Below, piece by piece: positions 17,735 through 26,982 of a stretch of DNA of 64,000 bases. The stretch's first letter is position 1. Each line of letters begins with the position of its first letter. Made by a program: the position numbers and the translations under genes. The notes under the pieces are model-generated. The model did not search any database. It was not told the origin of the DNA and saw nothing but the letters and a program-made list of their open reading frames with translations. This DNA comes from Sphingobium sp. AP50 (GTDB lineage: Bacteria; Pseudomonadota; Alphaproteobacteria; Sphingomonadales; Sphingomonadaceae), in the NCBI RefSeq assembly GCF_900109095.1, contig NZ_FNYZ01000016.1, forward strand, positions 1 through 64,000. Reading direction: 5' to 3'.

Positions 17735-17914
17735 ATGACCGACAGTTCCATCAGCACGGGGCACACTGACGGCAAAATGCTATCAGCAATAAGGGCGCGA
17801 TTCGAGGAGGTCGCCGCCGCCGCGAATAGCCGCTGGGGCCAGTCCTATGAATTTTATCTCCGGCTTTTCAGCCGAACCGCTTCTTGCTGCGGTCGGTACC
17901 ACGCTGCGGGATAA
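17735..17914 (+). CDS. Small hypothetical protein
   Basis: 59 residues starting MTDSSISTGHTDGKML, helical in the middle (IRARFEEVAAAANSRW). It overlaps the next small frame by 68 bases, so one of the two may be spurious or they may be parts of a frameshifted gene. No family recognised. Confidence 0.35.
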   Translation: MTDSSISTGHTDGKMLSAIRARFEEVAAAANSRWGQSYEFYLRLFSRTASCCGRYHAAG

Positions 17915-17972
17915 GGCGCTGCCGATCGCCGCCGAGTTCGGTTACGGCGATGGCGAGGAAGAGCCGGACTAG
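17847..17972 (+). CDS. Small hypothetical protein
   Basis: 41 residues, starting MNFISGFSAEPLLAAVG and ending in an acidic tail GDGEEEPD. Composition is protein-like. It overlaps the previous 59-residue frame in another phase. Not recognised. Confidence 0.4.
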   Translation: MNFISGFSAEPLLAAVGTTLRDKALPIAAEFGYGDGEEEPD

Positions 17973-18195
17973 GAGCCGGGCGTCTGCACGCTGACCAGCA
18001 TTGACGACTGTTGCTGTCCTTGTGGGTGACATCCCTGAGGGGGGAGCCTTTCCGCCTCGCTCGCATGTCATGCGGACCGGCCGGTCCGCACGGCGCTACG
18101 CCTCGGCGGGGGGAGTCCACACATAGATACTTCACAAAAGTCCCATCTTGGCAGGCCGCCTTCACCCGCCTCAAGGATCGGTGGCCCCTCCAATT

Positions 18196-18242
18196 TAGCC
18201 GCCGCCTCCGCCACGCTTCGCGCGGCAGCGGCGGCAACTAAA
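18196..18242. repeat. Long imperfect hairpin with TTTAG/CTAAA ends
   Basis: TTTAGCCGCCGC at the left pairs imperfectly with GCGGCGGCAACTAAA at the right around a GC-rich centre. It directly precedes leader copy C. Possibly a protein-binding site or part of the structured leader. Confidence 0.4.
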
Positions 18243-18331
18243 TCGGTTCCTCCACCGCCCGCTGCGCGGTCGCCGGCTGCACCGGCGCTCCTTGACCCCG
18301 GCTTGTCGGCCCGCCGCCGGACCGCCCGTCT
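18242..18331 (+). repeat. GC-rich leader repeat, copy C (diverged)
   Basis: A shorter, more distant version of the leader before the ParB-like and ardC genes. It has CGGTTCCTCCAC, CCCCGGCTTGTCGGC and ACCGCCCGTC in the same order as the 3' half of copies A and B. It ends 22 bases before the start of the next small gene. Confidence 0.45.
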
Positions 18332-18353
18332 TTTCCAGATGAAGGAGGCTCCC

Positions 18354-18569
18354 ATGCAGATGACGAATGCTTACAATCATAGCGCTTTTCTCGCCGCACT
18401 CCGCAACGCCGAACGCCGCGCCGCTTCGAGTTACTTCGACCAGCATGTCCTGGACGACGGCGAGCAGGGCTATGTCGCCATCGACGAGGGGGATTATTCG
18501 ACGCTTCCCGAGACGCTCATCGAGCGGATCGTCCACACCGTACCGGGAAGGCTGGTCGACGAAATCTGA
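18354..18569 (+). CDS. Small acidic hypothetical protein
   Basis: 71 residues (MQMTNAYNHSAFLAALRNAE...), with DGEQGYVAIDEGDYSTLPE. AAGGAGG lies eight bases before ATG 18354, which decides the start. Soluble. Not recognised; likely a conserved island accessory protein. Confidence 0.6.
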   Translation: MQMTNAYNHSAFLAALRNAERRAASSYFDQHVLDDGEQGYVAIDEGDYSTLPETLIERIVHTVPGRLVDEI

Positions 18570-19003
18570 AGGTCAGGAGGGGTCGCGCGCCCCTCCGGCT
18601 TTTCGCTTGTTCAGGGGGGGACATTGAGCCCCCATGGCCGTTCTTCCAAGAGGCCCGCGCCTTCCGGCTCGAAGCCTGCGCAGCGCGCGAACGCTGCGAG
18701 GAGGGGACGCACGCCGGGGGCGTTTTGTAATGCACCGTACGCACGGGTGCTGCGGGCGCGAATCACCAGCATTTGCGCGGGTTTCCGGCCGAATACACGT
18801 CCTACGCTCTCGGCACTGATTGACGCCCCCCCGGCACGCTTTGGCTGTCGTTTCGGACGGCCAAGCAGGTAAGTCCTTGATCTGCCTTGGCACCGTTTGG
18901 CTGCCACTCTGAATACATGTAATCAATTGAGATCAGGCTGGAATCCGGTTATAAGGGCCGCGCTTCATCACGATTGGCCAGGCGACGAACAGGAGTTCGG
19001 CGC
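18570..19003. other. Non-coding interval before the transfer genes; candidate oriT region
   Basis: No convincing gene. Small dyads are present, for example GCACC/GGTGC around 18733-18751 and GCAG/CTGC around 18866-18884. The interval immediately precedes the accessory, coupling-protein and relaxase genes, where an origin of transfer is usually found, but no nic site can be named. Confidence 0.3.
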
Positions 19004-19306
19004 TTGCCCAGAATTACCATCAGGTTCAAGGACGCCCTCTTCGGGCGTCTCGTCGTCGGCGCTCAGGCGGCTGGCACGACCATCCCCGACTATGTCCGGG
19101 ACATTCTCAACCGCTATGAAGGCATAGACGCGGCGGGCTATCATGGCCGCTTCGACGAAGTGCAGGCGATCCTCATCCAGGTCTTCGCCATCCTTGCCGC
19201 ATCAGTTAGCGAGCTCCGGCCCGATATTCTCGAGAAGGGCATGGACGATGCGCGCGCCTTGCTTCTGGAGCGAGGCCTTCTCGATCCCGAGGAGGTACTC
19301 CAGTGA
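19004..19306 (+). CDS. Putative relaxosome accessory protein (RHH-like)
   Basis: 100 residues from TTG 19004, which has AGGAG eight bases upstream. A TTG at 18974 is possible but lacks a ribosome site. The N-terminus RITIRFKDALFGRLVVGAQA and then TIPDYVRDILNRY has the strand-helix-helix look of MobC/ribbon-helix-helix proteins. It overlaps the coupling-protein start (ATG within the end), so it is the first gene of the transfer operon. It probably binds oriT. Confidence 0.6.
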   Translation: MPRITIRFKDALFGRLVVGAQAAGTTIPDYVRDILNRYEGIDAAGYHGRFDEVQAILIQVFAILAASVSELRPDILEKGMDDARALLLERGLLDPEEVLQ

Positions 19307-21306
19307 GCATCTTCAGGAACGACACGCTGGGCTCCTGGACGAGGGGCGGTCAGGCCATCGTCCACAATGTCCGCATGACCACGCAGGTCTTCTTCCAGAC
19401 CCTGCTGGCGGGGATCGCCATCTGGGTCGGCGGCACCGTCTGGTATGTGCTGGAGAAGTCCACCGACTATCAGCGCTTTGTCGCCGTCAAAATCGCCGAG
19501 GCGACGCTCAAAAGCGACGTGCCTGGCGGCGCGCCGCTGCTCTTTCGGACCCCGTCGGGTCGCCAATATTGGACGACGTCCGATGCCTTGCTGGGCTCCC
19601 GCGTCGCCAGGAAGACCCTGCAGACGATGGAGCATCATCTGGTGTACGGCGCCGCTCTTGCCGGCGTCTTCGCTCTTCTGATGCTCGGCTGGGCCTGGTT
19701 CTACTTCACCCGAACGGGGAAGGGCCTTGGTTCCAATCAGTTCCTGCGCGGCGCGCGCTTTGGCACCGCGCGGCAACTGCGGCGGCAAATGTGGCGTAGC
19801 CGGAAGGGCAGCTTTGCGATCGGCGGCGTGCCCGTTCCCGACGCTTTCGAGCCTGAGCATATCCTCATCTGCGGTGCACCCGGCACAGGCAAGACCAACA
19901 TCATCGTGAAGATGCTGGGTGGCATGCGAAAGCAAGGCAAGCGGGCGATCGTCTATGATACCGCCGGCACCTTCGTCGAGAAATTCTACCGGCCGGGGCA
20001 CGACATTCTGCTCAATCCACTGGACGACCGCGCCGACTGCTGGTCGCCCTGGGTCGATGTGCCGCGCGACTATCATTATGACCAGATCGCGGAGTCGACT
20101 ATCCCAGACAAAGGTGGCGATCCCTTCTGGGCGAAGGCGGCCCGCGGCACGCTGGTGGCGGTCCTGCGCAAGCTTGCCCGGCATGAGCGGACGCTGGTTT
20201 CGGCGCTGCTGGAGACGGTACTGCGGAGCCCTCTGAAGACGCTCGCGACATTCGCCGAAGGCACCGATGCTGCTGCCTTCATCTCGATGGAAGGCGACAG
20301 AACCTCGGCGGGTATCCGGGCTGAACTGGCCTCGGTGATGCGCAGCTTCTCCTATCTCCATGACACCGCCGACGGCTTCTCGATCCGGGACTGGGTCGCC
20401 AATGAGGAGGATGACAGCTGGCTTTTCATCACCGTGAAGGCGGATCAGCTTCCCTCCCTCCGGCCCCTTGTCACCGTCTGGCTTGACATCGCGATCAGCG
20501 CCATCATGAGCCTTCCGCCCGATCGCAAGCGGCGCCTCTACTGCGTCATCGACGAGTTGCCGACGCTGCAGAAACTGCCGTCGCTCAGCGACTTTCTCGC
20601 CCGCGCGCGCAAATATGGCGGCTGCGGCATATTGGGGTTTCAGTCCTACCCACAATTGGAGGCGACTTACGGTATTCAGGATGCCGCGGCGATTACCGGC
20701 TATTGCTCGACCTGGGTGGCGCTGCGCGCCAACGACACGCCCACGGCCAAGCATGTTTCCGAAAATCTGGGTCAGGTCGAACAGGTCGAGGCCAATGAGG
20801 GCATGTCCTATGGCGTCAACGACATGCGCGACGGGGTCAATCTCTCGCGGATGCAGGTGACCCGACCGCTGGTGATGCATACCGAAGTCACCAATCTTCC
20901 CAATCTCGCGGGCTTCTTGCGGTTCGGTCGGAACCTTCCGGTCGTGCGGTTCACCGATCGATATAACGCCTTGCCCAGTCCGCAGGCCGCATTCGTAGAG
21001 CGGCTCGTGCCACCCGTCCGCCTCGACCCGGATAGCGATGGGCCATCAGCTCCCCAGCCTCCGGCACCGCCATCCAGACGGCGACGGGCAATGATCGAAG
21101 CGCCCGAACTCCCTCTCGAAGCGGACGAGGGCAGCACGCCCGCGCATGACGAGATCAGCGTGCATGGGTCCTCATCCAATCCTGCGGAGGGCGAAAATGA
21201 AAACGCCGAAAGAGCGCTGCCGAGGCTCCTTGGAAGGACGAGCGGCTTCCGCCTTCGGCAACACGGGCGAGCATCGGGCGACCGTAGTGATGCGAGGCCG
21301 GCATGA
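19303..21306 (+). CDS. traD: Type IV coupling protein, VirD4/TraD family
   Basis: 667 residues, inner membrane. Two N-terminal membrane segments (about 29-51 and 112-135) precede Walker A GAPGTGKT at 191-198 and a Walker-B-like YCVIDELPTL near 410, then a proline-rich variable tail. The order and the YDTAGTFVEKFY motif match the TraD/TrwB branch that delivers MobF relaxases to the T4SS. It is translationally coupled to the genes on both sides. No T4SS channel genes are visible in this window. Confidence 0.93.
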   Translation: MSIFRNDTLGSWTRGGQAIVHNVRMTTQVFFQTLLAGIAIWVGGTVWYVLEKSTDYQRFVAVKIAEATLKSDVPGGAPLLFRTPSGRQYWTTSDALLGSRVARKTLQTMEHHLVYGAALAGVFALLMLGWAWFYFTRTGKGLGSNQFLRGARFGTARQLRRQMWRSRKGSFAIGGVPVPDAFEPEHILICGAPGTGKTNIIVKMLGGMRKQGKRAIVYDTAGTFVEKFYRPGHDILLNPLDDRADCWSPWVDVPRDYHYDQIAESTIPDKGGDPFWAKAARGTLVAVLRKLARHERTLVSALLETVLRSPLKTLATFAEGTDAAAFISMEGDRTSAGIRAELASVMRSFSYLHDTADGFSIRDWVANEEDDSWLFITVKADQLPSLRPLVTVWLDIAISAIMSLPPDRKRRLYCVIDELPTLQKLPSLSDFLARARKYGGCGILGFQSYPQLEATYGIQDAAAITGYCSTWVALRANDTPTAKHVSENLGQVEQVEANEGMSYGVNDMRDGVNLSRMQVTRPLVMHTEVTNLPNLAGFLRFGRNLPVVRFTDRYNALPSPQAAFVERLVPPVRLDPDSDGPSAPQPPAPPSRRRRAMIEAPELPLEADEGSTPAHDEISVHGSSSNPAEGENENAERALPRLLGRTSGFRLRQHGRASGDRSDARPA

Positions 21307-24248
21307 TGCATCCGCGCCGTCTTAAGGGGTCGCCCAGCAATATCGCCCGCTATTACGCGATCGGCGATTATTATACGAAAGGCAAGGCAGAGAGATCGTC
21401 CTGGGGTGGTGCCATGGCGTGCGAGCTCGACCTTTCGGGCGATGTCGATCCTGAAACTTTTCGGTCCCTGCTAGCTGGCAAGGTTGCAGGCCAGCAGCTC
21501 GGCCGACATCGCGCCGACGGCATCGAGCATCATCCCGGCTGGGACTTTGCGATCAGTGCGCCCAAATCCGTATCAGTGATGGCGCTCGTCTTGGGGGATG
21601 AGCGGATCGTCCAGCTCCATGAGCGATCGGTCGATGTGACGCTCGCCTATCTTGAAGAGCATGCCCAGCTGCGAAAACGGGAAGCGGGCAACATTGTCCA
21701 CGAGACGACGGGCCGATTGCTGTGGGCGCGGTTCACCGAACATGCCAGCCGCGAACTTGATCCTCACCTCCACACCCATGTCGTCGTCCTCAACATGACC
21801 AACGGGCAATCGGGCGATCCCATGGCAAGCCTCGAAACCCGCGCCATGTATGCCGAGCAGATGACCAGCGGGCAGATCTACCGGAACGAACTCGCTCATG
21901 GCCTGCGCGAGCTCGGCTATGAGATAGACTTCGATCCGCGACGGGGTCTGTTCGAAATCAGGGGTGTTCCCAAGGCCCTCATCGAGGAGATGTCGCAGCG
22001 GGCCGAGCAGATCAATGAACATGCCCAGCAGCATGGTCTGGTCGGTCAGGCGTCGCGCCGCCAATCCTTTTATGCCACCCGCGGCGCCAAGGTGAAGACC
22101 GGGATCGATACGCTGCTCATCCAGTGGCGCGGGCGGCTGGGACCATATGAAAAGCCGCTTGAAGCGGTGAGAGCGGGCGCCGCCCGATCGGGCGAGCATC
22201 CCGTCCCGGTTGACCGCGCCGACGCCGCCCGCGCCGCTCTGTTCGGGATAAGGCAATCGGAGGGGAAGGAGGCCGTGAACCCGCTGGGCCGTCTCTATGC
22301 CACGGGGCTAGCCTCCCATGTCGGGGAGGTCCGGTTTCAGGATCTGCGGCGCCTGATCGATGCGCATGAAGAACGGCGCAAGCTCCTCGCTACCCGTGGC
22401 CAGACTGGGGATGAGATACTGACACGGGGCCGGACGACCCGGCGAACAGTGCGGCTCGAGCAGTCGCTCGCCATGCATCTGGCGCTTGCCGTCGGGGACG
22501 GTCGGCCCGTGGCGAGTGCCGATCGCTTGCTTCCCATATTGGAGCAGGCGGGGCTTTCTCCGGCGCAGGAACGGGCGCTGGTGGACATGGCGACCTCGCG
22601 TGACCGGGTCACCGGCCTTCACGGCGTCGCGGGTGCAGGAAAATCGACCCTCGTCCGCTCGCTGAAGGACGCCGCGCTGCCGGGTAAGACCTTGATCGCC
22701 CTGGCGCCGACATCTTCCGCTGCTGCCGAATTGGGGGAGAAGGCGCAAATCGAGTCGCGCACGGTCGCGAGCTTGCTTGCGGGCGGTGGCTATGGAATCA
22801 GCGGCGACCATGTGCTGGTTCTCGACGAGGCGGGGCAGCTGGGAAGCCGGCAGGCGTTGCGGGTGCTGGAGATCAGCCGGGCCACTGGCGCTCGCCTCAT
22901 TCTTCTGGGCGACAACAAGCAGACCGGCGCAATCGAGCAGGGCAAGGCCTTCTGGCTCATGCAGAAACTGGGCATGGAAACGGCCGAACTGACCGAGTCG
23001 CGGCGGCAGGAAACCGAGGCGATGCGACAGGCTGTCGCGCATGCGCGGGCAGGGAATTACGCGGCTTCGATTGGCCGACTCGACAAGGTGGCGGGCGGTG
23101 AGGATGCCGCCACGCTGGCTGCGGGTGTGGTCGCGGAATGGACGCGCCTCAGCCCCAAGAGCCGCGCTGCGACCAACATTCTCGTTCTCGACAATGCGTC
23201 GCGCCTGATCGTGAACAGCAAAATCAGGGAGGTCCTGCAGCGCGAGGGCCTCGTTGCGGCGGAAGAGACCCGGCTTTCGGTCCTGACACCTGGTGGCTTG
23301 AGCGATCAGGAAAAGCGCTTGGCGCGCTTTTATTCAGGGGGACAGGTGGTGACATTCGGCCGCGATCAGCCGGGAGCGGGATTGGGGCGGACGAGCGAAT
23401 ACCGCGTCGCTGGGATGGTCCGGGACGGTCGAGGTCGGCAACTGGTCCGGTTGGTCGATGGGCAGGGCGGCGTCCATCTGTGGGATCCGCGCTCGACCAA
23501 AGCCTCGCAGGTCAACGTCTTCATGGAAGAGAAGAGAGACCTCAGCGAAGGCGACCGCATCCAGTGGCGCTTGGTTTCGAAGGAACTTCAGCTCAAAAAT
23601 GCGGAGCGGGGGACGGTCGAGAAGCTCGATGGCTCGCTGGCAACGATCCGTTGGGATCGCGGCAAGCGGGTTCAGACGATCGACCTCTCCCTTCACAGGA
23701 CCTGGGATCATGGCTATGCCGAGACCATCTATTCGGCACAGTCCAGGACCTATGACAGGGTCTATGTCCTGGCCCCTGCCGGGTCGCCGCTGGTGAACGC
23801 CCAGAATTTTTACACGGCCATTACCCGCGCCCGATTTGGGGTAAAGCTCTGGACCCAGGATCCCAAAAAACTGGTCGAGAGGCTCGAAGAACGATCGGGC
23901 GAGAAGACGTCAGGCCTTGAAGGCCTTGGGCGCCTGGAGCGTGATCATCGGGACCGAATGGCCGCCAGGCAAGGATCGCATCTTCAGCAACTGAAGGAAG
24001 ATCAGGACAGGGAGCGACTCTTGCGCAGCGACCACCGGCTGGAGCGCGAGCTTTGGACCCGCAGCACGAGGTCCAAGGGCGTAGCCGATAAGCTCGCCGG
24101 ACGGGCTCAACAGGTTTTCGAGGCGCTCGATCACCATCTTCATTCTTTACTGAGCGACCGTCACAGAAATCGGGACACGCCTGCTCCTGCGCGCGAGCAG
24201 CAGACCCGCGGCAATGAAAGGGAGGGCGGCCGTGGCCTGGATCGCTGA
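21303..24248 (+). CDS. traA: MobF-family relaxase-helicase (TraI/TrwC type)
   Basis: 981 residues. The relaxase domain is N-terminal with tyrosine pairs at 17-18 and 23-24 and the metal-binding HLHTH at 154-158. It nicks oriT and stays bound to the 5' end. The helicase part has Walker A GVAGAGKST near 441-449, VLDEAGQL (Walker B) and GDNKQTGAIEQG, then the C-terminal helicase motif with YTAITRAR near 838. The start overlaps the coupling-protein stop (ATGA type). Catalytic residues look intact, so transfer of this island is plausible if a T4SS is supplied. Confidence 0.93.
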   Translation: MMHPRRLKGSPSNIARYYAIGDYYTKGKAERSSWGGAMACELDLSGDVDPETFRSLLAGKVAGQQLGRHRADGIEHHPGWDFAISAPKSVSVMALVLGDERIVQLHERSVDVTLAYLEEHAQLRKREAGNIVHETTGRLLWARFTEHASRELDPHLHTHVVVLNMTNGQSGDPMASLETRAMYAEQMTSGQIYRNELAHGLRELGYEIDFDPRRGLFEIRGVPKALIEEMSQRAEQINEHAQQHGLVGQASRRQSFYATRGAKVKTGIDTLLIQWRGRLGPYEKPLEAVRAGAARSGEHPVPVDRADAARAALFGIRQSEGKEAVNPLGRLYATGLASHVGEVRFQDLRRLIDAHEERRKLLATRGQTGDEILTRGRTTRRTVRLEQSLAMHLALAVGDGRPVASADRLLPILEQAGLSPAQERALVDMATSRDRVTGLHGVAGAGKSTLVRSLKDAALPGKTLIALAPTSSAAAELGEKAQIESRTVASLLAGGGYGISGDHVLVLDEAGQLGSRQALRVLEISRATGARLILLGDNKQTGAIEQGKAFWLMQKLGMETAELTESRRQETEAMRQAVAHARAGNYAASIGRLDKVAGGEDAATLAAGVVAEWTRLSPKSRAATNILVLDNASRLIVNSKIREVLQREGLVAAEETRLSVLTPGGLSDQEKRLARFYSGGQVVTFGRDQPGAGLGRTSEYRVAGMVRDGRGRQLVRLVDGQGGVHLWDPRSTKASQVNVFMEEKRDLSEGDRIQWRLVSKELQLKNAERGTVEKLDGSLATIRWDRGKRVQTIDLSLHRTWDHGYAETIYSAQSRTYDRVYVLAPAGSPLVNAQNFYTAITRARFGVKLWTQDPKKLVERLEERSGEKTSGLEGLGRLERDHRDRMAARQGSHLQQLKEDQDRERLLRSDHRLERELWTRSTRSKGVADKLAGRAQQVFEALDHHLHSLLSDRHRNRDTPAPAREQQTRGNEREGGRGLDR

Positions 24249-24768
24249 TCGCCGCCGCGTCTGTGTGGTTCCGCTTCTCCTGACGCTGTTGTCATGGTGC
24301 GAAACGGCGTCAGCGGCACAGCCCGCAGAACCCGAGGTCGCGCGCTGCATCCGGCAAGCGGCGCGTGGGCAGATATGGCTTGAAAAAACGCTTTGGGGAT
24401 TGCGCGATCAGGAAGCCGGCTGGATCGGTGCAGAGATCCTCAACAAGGATGGAAGCCATGACCTGGGACCGCTGCAGATCAACAGTTGGTGGGTGCCGAG
24501 GATCGCCGCGCTGCTGTCGCGGCGCGAGAATGAGGTTCGTCGCTGGCTGCAATTTGATCCCTGCTTCAACGCCGAGGTGGCACGCTGGATATTTCTCGAT
24601 GCTTTGAGGACGAGCGGCAGCTATTGGAAGGCGGTGGGCATCTATCATAGCCCCAACGGCGCCCGCCAACGCCGCTATGCGGCCCTGGTCGCAGTTCATC
24701 TGCAAAAGCGGTTCGGGGCCGATGTCTTCAGCCGGCGGGCAATAGATGGGCTGCGGACATCCCGTTGA
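24232..24768 (+). CDS. Lytic transglycosylase-like protein (VirB1-like)
   Basis: 178 residues from GTG 24232, preferred because GGAGG lies five bases upstream. An ATG at 24214 would put that site inside the gene. A cleavable signal peptide (VVPLLLTLLSWCETASAAQ) leads to a goose-lysozyme/SLT-like domain with RDQEAGW (probable catalytic Glu), DLGPLQINSWW and YHSPNGARQRRYA. Such enzymes open peptidoglycan for conjugation machinery. It overlaps the relaxase end by 17 bases. Confidence 0.8.
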   Translation: MAWIADRRRVCVVPLLLTLLSWCETASAAQPAEPEVARCIRQAARGQIWLEKTLWGLRDQEAGWIGAEILNKDGSHDLGPLQINSWWVPRIAALLSRRENEVRRWLQFDPCFNAEVARWIFLDALRTSGSYWKAVGIYHSPNGARQRRYAALVAVHLQKRFGADVFSRRAIDGLRTSR

Positions 24769-24829
24769 TCGAGGCGGTCGCGGGCATGACCTGATTGCGG
24801 ACCGGGCACAGGATGACCGCAACGCCGAC

Positions 24830-25066
24830 TCAGTGTTTTTGGCCAGGACACTCCATTTGGAGCTGATCATATCGGCTCGCTATCGCGATCCATCGCTCGA
24901 CGCCTGCTTCGTCGCCTGCGATGGCGAGGCTGGTCACGCGCGTGGCTATATGCTCGGCCGCTTTGTCGCCCCAGCGCTTCTCGACCCAGAGCGCCTCGGC
25001 CAAATGTTCCTGTTCAGCGGTCATAGGAGACCAGGTCTGGTCGATGACGACCGTGGTTTGTTCCAT
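24830..25066 (-). CDS. DUF6961-like small hypothetical protein
   Basis: 78 residues from ATG 25066. MTAEQEHLAEALWVEKRWGD, then VTSLAIAGDEAGVERWIAIA, resembles a small helical family common in sphingomonads (DUF6961, from memory). It overlaps the end of the SRAP gene by 46 bases on the same strand, suggesting coupling. Confidence 0.6.
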   Translation of the reverse strand: MEQTTVVIDQTWSPMTAEQEHLAEALWVEKRWGDKAAEHIATRVTSLAIAGDEAGVERWIAIASRYDQLQMECPGQKH

Positions 25067-25668
25067 GCCTCGCTGGTCCGCTCCATGGCGATCAGATCGT
25101 CCGGGAAACATCGATTCTGAAATCCCACAATGTCTTCGAAGGTGCCATGGAGCCAGCGGTCATATTCATCCTCATGCAGGAGGACGGGCATGCGGTCATG
25201 CACCGGGCGGATGGCGTCATTGCAATCGGTCATGACGCCGGAATAAACCGGGCCCCATTCGGCGCTGTCCCGCCAAAGGCCCGCCCATGCAAAGATCGGG
25301 CGGTCGTGAAGCGAGAACCAGGTCCGAGTCTTGCCGCCTTTGGGGCCTTGCGCTTCTGCGAAATGGGTGAGTGGAATGAGGCAGCGCCATTCATTCTTGC
25401 GCGCGGCTCCCAGCCAGAAGGGTTTTCGCAGGTCGGCTATATTGTTCACTGGCTTGGGCCTGGAGTCGGGCTTCATGCCCTTGAGACGGACAGGCCAGCC
25501 CCAGACCATCGATTGCAAGGTGCGAACGCCTTGGTCTTCCCGCACCACCATCCCTGGATAGCCGGGATAAACCTCCTCAGGCGCATTGAACTGCGTGACA
25601 GGCGCCGCGACACCAAAATGCGCGGCGACCTCTGCGGCACTCTTCCTGATTGTATAAAGATTACACAC
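25021..25668 (-). CDS. SRAP domain protein (HMCES/YedK family)
   Basis: 215 residues. It begins MCNLYTIR, so Cys2 is available for a thiazolidine crosslink with abasic sites in single-stranded DNA. The family motifs NNIADLRKPFW..RCLIPLTHFAEA, WFSLHDRPIFAWAGLW and HDRMPVLL (His in the HDRMP motif) are all present. It protects ssDNA at damaged sites, useful during conjugative transfer or SOS repair. Divergent from the exonuclease III gene. Confidence 0.92.
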   Translation of the reverse strand: MCNLYTIRKSAAEVAAHFGVAAPVTQFNAPEEVYPGYPGMVVREDQGVRTLQSMVWGWPVRLKGMKPDSRPKPVNNIADLRKPFWLGAARKNEWRCLIPLTHFAEAQGPKGGKTRTWFSLHDRPIFAWAGLWRDSAEWGPVYSGVMTDCNDAIRPVHDRMPVLLHEDEYDRWLHGTFEDIVGFQNRCFPDDLIAMERTSEAWNKPRSSSTRPGLL

Positions 25669-25856
25669 AAAGGAAGGCTATCACTCCTCGCGCGCCGATA
25701 AAACCGGCGTGCTCGTTAGCTGCAATCGAACCAGGTCCGACTTCGCTTCAGACCGCTGGACAGCGGCCGCGACGCGCGCACCGGAACAGGAGCAACACAC
25801 GGCGAGTAATAGTGGATGCCACCTGCAAAGGCATGGATCTGAGATTGCCCCCAGCT

Positions 25857-26663
25857 ATGAAGATCGCCACCTATAATGTGAACGGCGTTAATGGCAGGCT
25901 GCCGGTGCTGCTTCGCTGGCTCCATGAAGCCGAACCCGACATCGTTTGCCTACAGGAATTGAAAGCCCCGCAGGAAAGTTTCCCCGAGAGCGCCCTCCGC
26001 GATGCCGGTTATGACGCGATCTGGCATGGTCAAAGTCGGTGGAACGGCGTCGCGATCCTCAGCCGCGCTGGCGAAATCCACGAGACGCGCCGCGGTTTAC
26101 CCGGCGATCCGGACGACGAACAGAGCCGCTATATCGAGGCGGCGGTCGGCGGTGTGCTCATTGCCGGTCTCTATCTCCCCAATGGCAATCCGCGTCCCGG
26201 CCCCAAATATGACTTCAAGCTGCGCTGGTTCGATCGGCTGCACGAGCATCTCGCGTCGCTTGTCGATCTGGACGCGCCGGTGGTGGTCGCTGGAGACTAT
26301 AATGTCATGCCTAACGATCTGGACGTCTATGCGCCTGATCGCTGGCGCGACGACGCGCTTTTCGCGCCCGAGGTCCGCGCTGCGTATCAGCGCATCCTCG
26401 ATCAGGGGTGGACCGACGCACTCCGCCACCTGCATCCGCACGAGACCCTTTACACTTTCTGGAAATATTGGCGCGGCGCTTTCGAACGCAATGCGGGGTT
26501 GCGGATCGATCACCTGCTGCTGAACGCCAAGGCCAAAGCCCGGCTGATCGCCGCTGCGGTCGATACAGCGCCGCGTGGCTGGGAGAAGACAAGCGACCAT
26601 GCGCCAGTCTGGATCGAGCTTGGCGAAAAAGCCCGGCGGCGTAGACCGACGAAGGTTAGCTGA
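25857..26663 (+). CDS. xthA: Exonuclease III / AP endonuclease
   Basis: 268 residues of the ExoIII (EEP) fold. MKIATYNVNGVNGRL, CLQELKAP (metal-binding Glu near 35), GLYLPNGNP, VVAGDYNVMPNDLD (catalytic D-x-N) and a C-terminal RIDHLLL and TSDHAPVW with the catalytic His. It removes abasic sites and 3' blocks. ATG 25857 is preferred over longer in-frame extensions because it matches the family N-terminus. Part of the repair cargo, alongside SRAP and AlkB. Confidence 0.92.
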   Translation: MKIATYNVNGVNGRLPVLLRWLHEAEPDIVCLQELKAPQESFPESALRDAGYDAIWHGQSRWNGVAILSRAGEIHETRRGLPGDPDDEQSRYIEAAVGGVLIAGLYLPNGNPRPGPKYDFKLRWFDRLHEHLASLVDLDAPVVVAGDYNVMPNDLDVYAPDRWRDDALFAPEVRAAYQRILDQGWTDALRHLHPHETLYTFWKYWRGAFERNAGLRIDHLLLNAKAKARLIAAAVDTAPRGWEKTSDHAPVWIELGEKARRRRPTKVS

Positions 26664-26745
26664 TGGACATTGCGGTTCTGCCGGAACGAAGCGGACGCCG
26701 CCCCGTTCGACGTTCAGCGCCTCTTTGAAACGGTAGGAGTGGACG

Positions 26746-26952
26746 ATGGAAGAACCAAGGCCGGGCCAGAAGCCCGACGCAGAAAATGACCCTGCTAAGT
26801 CAATTATTCACGAACAGGGCGCGCCATACCCTCAGTCTGTCAGCGACAAGGAAAAGACGCAGATCGCAGAGGGTCAGGAAAGGGCACGGCGTGATCGTGA
26901 TGACGCGCTCGCTTCGGGTCATGGCGATCATAAAGGTGAGGAAGGGAACTGA
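26746..26952 (+). CDS. Small hydrophilic hypothetical protein
   Basis: 68 residues, highly charged and probably disordered (KSIIHEQGAPYPQSVSDKEK, then RARRDRDDALASG). GTAGGAG precedes the ATG. The strong hairpin 26983-27008 follows. Resembles small stress proteins in composition only; not recognised. Confidence 0.55.
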   Translation: MEEPRPGQKPDAENDPAKSIIHEQGAPYPQSVSDKEKTQIAEGQERARRDRDDALASGHGDHKGEEGN

Positions 26953-26982
26953 GGCTTAACGCCGGGGCAGCGAGCAAAAAAG

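Noticed and set aside
19141..20880. 579-residue minus-strand frame opposite the coupling-protein gene
   Set aside because: Rich in His, Arg and Gly with no domain; the + strand gene has Walker motifs and membrane segments.
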